Below are positions 60,401 through 64,000 of a stretch of 64,000 nucleotides of DNA, piece by piece. The position numbers were made by a program, and so were the translations under genes. Source of the stretch: Mesorhizobium_K marinum (GTDB lineage Bacteria; Pseudomonadota; Alphaproteobacteria; Rhizobiales; Rhizobiaceae); assembly GCF_040813715.1 (NCBI RefSeq), contig NZ_JBFOCH010000010.1; one strand, 5' to 3'. How positions within the stretch are numbered: position 1 is the first letter of the stretch; each line of letters starts with the position of its first letter. The notes under the pieces were generated by a model that was not told the DNA's origin, ran no database searches, and saw only the letters and a list, made by a program, of their open reading frames with translations.

Positions 60401-61135
60401 GGTGTCCTCGACGGCACCTTCGCTTTCGGTCGGTTCGGGTAGCTTCTCGCTGACGACGTCGAGCTCGACTTCGGCGGCGATCGATGTCGGATCGCCCTTG
60501 CGGCCGTCGTCGTCGCCCTCTGCGTCGACCGGATGCTCGTCTTCCCGCGCAGTCAGTTCTTCCGTCGCCGCTTCGACCGGCTCGGAGTCGGTCGCCTCGG
60601 AAGGGGCGGCCTCGATGGTCACACTGTCTTCGACGTCTTCGTGCGCCTCAACGTTCCCGGCTTCGTCCGACGCTCCTTCGGCCTCGTGCATGTCGGCATC
60701 GTCCGCCATGCCTTCCGGCGAGGTCGCGCTTGAGTCGGCACCTGCGACGGCGCTGCCCGCTTCGTCGCCGCGGTCGCGGCTTCGGCCGCCGCGGCGGCGC
60801 CGCCGGCCCCGGCTGCGTTCTTCGCCGTCCTCGTCCTCATCCTCGTGCTCCTCCGCTTCGGCGCGCAGCAGCGCCTGACGGTCGGCGACCGGAATCTGGT
60901 AGTAGTCGGGGTGAATTTCGCTGAAGGCGAGGAAGCCGTGACGGTTCCCGCCATATTCGACAAATGCAGCCTGAAGGGACGGCTCTACGCGGGTAACCCG
61001 CGCCAGATAGATGTTTCCTTTGAGCTGCTTCTTGTCCTGCGATTCGAAATCGAATTCTTCGATGCGGCTACCGCGTACGACGACAACCCGCGTTTCCTCC
61101 GGGTGGGAGGAGTCTATAAGCATCTTGTTGGGCAT
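57441..61135 (-). CDS. rne: Ribonuclease E/G (three assembly duplications inside)
   Basis: Corrected length is 993 residues after deletion of 167, 370 and 176 bases at the Ns of 59973, 58587 and 58093. The S1 domain begins GNIYLARVTRVEPSLQAAFVEYGG and is interrupted by about 200 acidic and basic low-complexity residues before HYKIQEVIKRRQILLVQVVKEE. The catalytic part has IDVNSGRSTKEHSIE and DFIDMEENRNNR; the zinc-link CPHCGGTGH lies near 59160-59177. The C-terminal arm is Arg-rich, then Glu/Ala-rich, ending KRTGWWQKRSFF, as a degradosome scaffold would. The S1 insertion is known in alphaproteobacteria. Confidence 0.93.
57931..58268. repeat. Duplicated overlap around N (58093)
   Basis: 162 bases (57931-58092) repeat at 58107-58268 nearly unchanged; the 14-base junction after the N is divergent. 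In the acidic C-terminal arm of rne, offset 176, frame-breaking. Confidence 0.8.
58220..58956. repeat. Long duplicated overlap around NNN (58587-58589)
   Basis: 367 bases (58220-58586) repeat apparently without change at 58590-58956, the longest of the series. The 370-base offset breaks the rne frame. Confidence 0.85.
59807..60139. repeat. Duplicated overlap around N (59973)
   Basis: 166 bases (59807-59972) repeat at 59974-60139 with three or four differences. Offset 167, frame-breaking, in the catalytic part of rne. Confidence 0.85.
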
Positions 61136-61767
61136 TATCAGTTTTCCCTCCGGCAGCCGCCAGCCGAAGCGCCGGTGAAGAAAGCCTTCGCCGCCCTGCG
61201 TCTGATGAGGTGCCGGAAAATGTGTCCGCCCGGGCCTGGCGTAACGCCACAGCGGTACCGCCCGCAGCCGAACCGGCGCGGTGTCTTGCGGACCTTTCCG
61301 TGATTGCGCTCGAAGCCATCGCTTCCCTTGCGGAACCTTTGAACCTAAGCCCGGCGGCGCCGGACCAGCTTTTTTGCTCTCGAAGAGCCGGCACGGAACT
61401 TACGCATCCGGCCGTATTTGTTTGCGAAAGGGCTCCGCGCCACCGGACGCCCTGACGAAATCCTTAGGGACAACCTCTGCCACGATCGCTGGGTTACGAT
61501 TGGAGCCGCCTTAGGTCCGCCGTGACTAACCTTTGGGAGCGGCGGGGTGGGTCCGGGCATTGCGGTAATCCAGCATCGCTTTTATGATTTGGCGAGGTTT
61601 TAGGCAACCCTGATTTCTGATGCCGGCAATCGATGCAGTGCGCCGGCAACCGCATGAAAGGCTTGATTAACCTTATCTGGATACCACTCGTTAACAGTAT
61701 GTGCAGCCTATCCGCCGGCGAGGATGGGCACCCCGCGAGCCGCAGAACATGGGGCAAGGACACTGTA
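61136..61767. other. Long divergent region between rne and amidase
   Basis: About 630 bases between divergent starts. On the minus strand TTGCCT-N17-TAAAAG near 61580-61610 could be an rne promoter, which would give a leader of about 440 bases; long rne leaders are used for autoregulation in other bacteria. On the plus strand the amidase region near 61660-61700 is AT-rich (two GTTAAC/ATTAACC segments), suggesting a promoter, but no clear -35/-10 pair was fixed. Open frames here are short and unlikely. Confidence 0.45.
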
Positions 61768-62991
61768 ATGAGTTCAGCAGACGAGCACCGAAGCATGTGG
61801 CGCGCGCTTGCCGCGGCGGCCTTCTTGGCGCTCGTCCTCCTGTTGACGGCGCGCGCGCCGGCCTTCGCGCTCGAAGCGCACGACTTCAAGATGGCGGGCG
61901 ACGCAGCGCGAATGCGCGTGGTGGTCAATTTCGACAGCGAGCCCGAGCCGCGCTGGTTCCTGCTGCGGGCGCCGCACAGGCTGGTGATCGACGTGCCGGG
62001 CGCGCGGCTGGCGATCAATCCCGGCGACCTGAAGGCGAGGGGGCTGGTCGGAAACGTCCGCTACGGCCAGGTCGACGCGAAGACGTCGCGCCTGATCATC
62101 GAGGCTAAGGGGCCGTTCGTGGTGGACAGGCTCGACATTCTGCCCAACGAATCCTCGCGCGGCTTCCGGCTGGTCGCCGACCTTGTCGCCGCGTCGCAGC
62201 GTGCGTTCGACGACGCCCTCTCGGTCCAGGCCCAGACCACGGCGTCGACGCAGGTCACGCCGAAAAGTGAGAGGCTCGGCCTCAGGACAGGCCGCGATGG
62301 CCAGCGCTTCACCATCGTCATCGATCCCGGGCACGGCGGGATCGACGGCGGCGCGGCCGGGCCGAGCGGTACGGTCGAGAAGGACATCACGCTGACATTC
62401 GCCACTGAATTGCGCGACCGCCTGCGCGCTGACGGGCGCTACAACGTCTTCATGACCCGCGAGAAGGACGAATTCCTGCGGCTTGACGACCGGGTGCGCA
62501 TCGCCAGGGAGCATGAAGCCGACCTGTTCATCTCCATCCACGCCGACACCATCCGCCTCAAGAAGATTCGCGGCGCGACGGTCTACACCGTTTCGGAAAA
62601 GGCTTCCGACGCCGAGGCTCAGGCGCTCGCCGACCGGGAGAACCTGTCCGACCAACTCGCGGGAATCGTTGTCGAGGAGGAAAACCACGAGGTGGCCGAC
62701 ATTCTCGTCGATCTCATCAAGCGCGAGACGCACAGCTTCTCCATGCGTTTCGCCCGCTCGCTCGTCGGCGAACTGTCGAGCACCGTCGGCCTCATCAACA
62801 ATCCGCACCGCTTCGCCGGGTTCAAGGTGCTGAAGGCGCCCGACGTGCCGTCTGTCCTGCTGGAACTCGGCTACCTCTCCAACGCCAAGGACGAGGAGCA
62901 GTTGAAAAGCGCCGAATGGCGCGGCAAGGCCGCCGGCAGTATTTCGAAGGCGATCGAGATGTTTGCGACGTCGACCGGCGGAGACGGTTGA
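61768..62991 (+). CDS. amiC: N-acetylmuramoyl-L-alanine amidase (AmiC type)
   Basis: A 407-residue secreted protein. Signal peptide to about residue 35 (LLLTARAPAFALEA), an AMIN domain for envelope targeting (about 38-135), then the zinc amidase_3 domain with DPGHGGIDGGA, the Glu of TVEKDITL, FISIHAD and ELGYLSNAKDEEQL. It cleaves the peptide stem from glycan during cell division. ATG 61768 (MSSADEHRSMW) gives the best signal peptide; the frame is open 45 codons further up. PBP1A follows 229 bases downstream. Confidence 0.92.
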   Translation: MSSADEHRSMWRALAAAAFLALVLLLTARAPAFALEAHDFKMAGDAARMRVVVNFDSEPEPRWFLLRAPHRLVIDVPGARLAINPGDLKARGLVGNVRYGQVDAKTSRLIIEAKGPFVVDRLDILPNESSRGFRLVADLVAASQRAFDDALSVQAQTTASTQVTPKSERLGLRTGRDGQRFTIVIDPGHGGIDGGAAGPSGTVEKDITLTFATELRDRLRADGRYNVFMTREKDEFLRLDDRVRIAREHEADLFISIHADTIRLKKIRGATVYTVSEKASDAEAQALADRENLSDQLAGIVVEEENHEVADILVDLIKRETHSFSMRFARSLVGELSSTVGLINNPHRFAGFKVLKAPDVPSVLLELGYLSNAKDEEQLKSAEWRGKAAGSISKAIEMFATSTGGDG

Positions 62992-63220
62992 GCGGGCCGC
63001 GCCTGGTCGAGGTTTCGGTGGCCCATGTGGCGCGTTCCAGTGGCGCATCGACCACAGTTGCCGTATTAATCGAACAGAACTGCCTCCGGCAGGCCCTGCC
63101 GCCGCAATTTCTACACATCGGCGGATCATGGGTCGGAGGATATGGAATGTGCCGTTTGCGGGCATGCCTGCGCGCTGACGCGCTCATGCAGTCGTCCCCC
63201 GGGCTGGCATTGGAGCGGGT

Positions 63221-64000
63221 ATGATTCGACTTCTAGGCTATTTCTTCGGCATCGGCGTGGCCTTCGCACTGCTTGCGGCGGCAGGCGTGTGGATGGTTAT
63301 CGGCGGGCTGGCCAAGGACCTGCCCGACTACGAGGTGCTTTCGAAATACGAGCCGCCTGTGACGACCCGCGTGCATGCCTCCGACGGCGCGCTGATGGGC
63401 GAGTTCGCTCGCCAGCGGCGCCTCTATCTGCCGATCCAGGCGGTGCCCGACCGCGTCAAGGCCGCGTTCCTGTCGGCCGAGGACAAGAATTTCTACAAGC
63501 ATCCCGGCATCGACGTCGCCGGCCTGTTCCGCGCCGTCGTCAACAACATCCAGACCGGCGCGCGCCAGGGCGCCTCGACGATCACCCAGCAGGTCGCGAA
63601 GAACTTCCTGCTGACGAAGGACCAGACCTACGAGCGCAAGATCAAGGAAGCGATCCTGTCGTTCCGCATCGAGCAGGCCTTCTCCAAGGACCGGATACTC
63701 GAACTCTACCTCAACGAAATCTTCTTCGGCCTCAACGCGTATGGCGTGGCCGGCGCGGCGCTCACCTACTTCGACAAGTCGGTGAACGAGCTTACGGTCG
63801 CCGAGGCAGCCTACCTCGCCGCGCTGCCGAAGGGGCCGTCCAACTACCACCCCTTCCGCCATACCCAGCGCGCCATCGAGCGCCGCAACTGGGTCATCGA
63901 TCAGATGGTCGAGAACGGATACGTGTCGCGTGAGGAAGGCGACAAGGCAAAGGCCGGCCCGCTCGGCGTGAAGCCGCGCCGCACCGGCAGCTACCTGTTC
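63221..64000 (+). CDS. mrcA: Penicillin-binding protein 1A, N-terminal part (runs off the window)
   Basis: 260 codons from ATG 63221 to the last base, with no stop. Membrane anchor at about 8-28, then the GT51 glycosyltransferase domain with its motifs: the catalytic Glu in SAEDKNFYKHPGID, GASTITQQVAKNF, KIKEAILSFRIEQAFSKD and LYLNEIFFGLNAYG. The transpeptidase domain would lie beyond the edge. Together with the amidase and the L,D-transpeptidase it builds and remodels peptidoglycan. Confidence 0.93.
   Translation, partial: MIRLLGYFFGIGVAFALLAAAGVWMVIGGLAKDLPDYEVLSKYEPPVTTRVHASDGALMGEFARQRRLYLPIQAVPDRVKAAFLSAEDKNFYKHPGIDVAGLFRAVVNNIQTGARQGASTITQQVAKNFLLTKDQTYERKIKEAILSFRIEQAFSKDRILELYLNEIFFGLNAYGVAGAALTYFDKSVNELTVAEAAYLAALPKGPSNYHPFRHTQRAIERRNWVIDQMVENGYVSREEGDKAKAGPLGVKPRRTGSYLF

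Noticed and set aside
57441..60963. Many long open frames opposite rne, rich in Arg and Leu
   Set aside because: They are antisense shadows of a GC-rich, low-complexity gene; composition is unlike a real protein and no ribosome sites are present.
1..64000. CRISPR array, prophage, insertion sequence or integrated element
   Set aside because: No regularly spaced repeats of CRISPR type, no transposase, integrase or phage structural gene, and no attachment-site duplication at the tRNA beyond the gap artefact.

Overview
The window is a high-GC, gene-dense piece of an alphaproteobacterial chromosome. Gene order and protein character point to the Hyphomicrobiales (Rhizobiales), close to the Mesorhizobium/Phyllobacteriaceae group: the run lpd - lipA - coq10-like - cinA - ispDF - dusB - ntrBC - ntrYX - dat - hfq - hflX - mazG is a familiar order in that group, and the fused ispDF, class II DAHP synthase, DUF2865 protein and RNase E with a large S1 insertion fit it. 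This assignment is inference from gene content; no database was searched.

Layout. 1-4 kb: end of the pyruvate dehydrogenase region (GDSL hydrolase, lpd, GlsB-type membrane protein, lipA, COQ10-like protein). 4.2-4.9 kb: a higBA toxin-antitoxin pair with a palindromic operator. 4.9-7.8 kb: cinA and ispDF (minus strand), divergent from dusB. 7.8-17.8 kb: the two nitrogen two-component systems ntrBC and ntrYX, D-amino acid transaminase, hfq-hflX and convergent mazG. 17.9-26 kb: a small membrane protein, a large L,D-transpeptidase, an unannotated 34-residue peptide gene with its own hairpin, an alpha/beta hydrolase, tRNA-Val(CAC), gph, rpiA, a DUF2059 protein and glutathione reductase. 26-31 kb: lipoprotein, Crp/Fnr regulator, diacylglycerol kinase, GFA-family protein, diguanylate cyclase and an Xre-RES toxin-antitoxin pair. 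31-40.8 kb: DAHP synthase, DUF1003, 3-methyladenine glycosylase, a long secreted Cys-repeat protein, nadE, GNAT and an MFS transporter. 40.8-53 kb: an ABC exporter behind a possible leader-peptide attenuator, gltX, DUF2865, maeB, an atypical SDR, a LpxH-like phosphoesterase, a second MFS protein and dipeptide epimerase. 53-64 kb: an Mla-type lipid transport operon, rne, amidase and the start of a penicillin-binding protein 1A that runs off the edge.

The window is not finished sequence. Twenty runs of one or three N occur, and each lies between two near-identical copies of about 40-367 bp. Removing one copy plus the N restores one open frame in hflX, the DUF2059 gene, the ABC exporter, gltX, both copies in the second MFS gene, dgcA and rne. 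These are therefore read as unmerged contig overlaps, not real duplications or frameshifts. The copies often differ by a few bases, which suggests a mixed-strain (metagenome-like) source. The Cys-repeat gene at 34.2-37.4 kb carries five of the twenty breaks and the most divergent coding copies, and it still needs one extra base after correction.

The observations most worth following are the 34-residue peptide gene (20571-20675), the promoter, 13-codon leader and alternative hairpins ahead of the ABC exporter (40870-41042), the variable Cys-repeat secreted protein, and several candidate regulatory sites (higBA and Xre-RES operators, repeats before ntrY, CtrA-like boxes).
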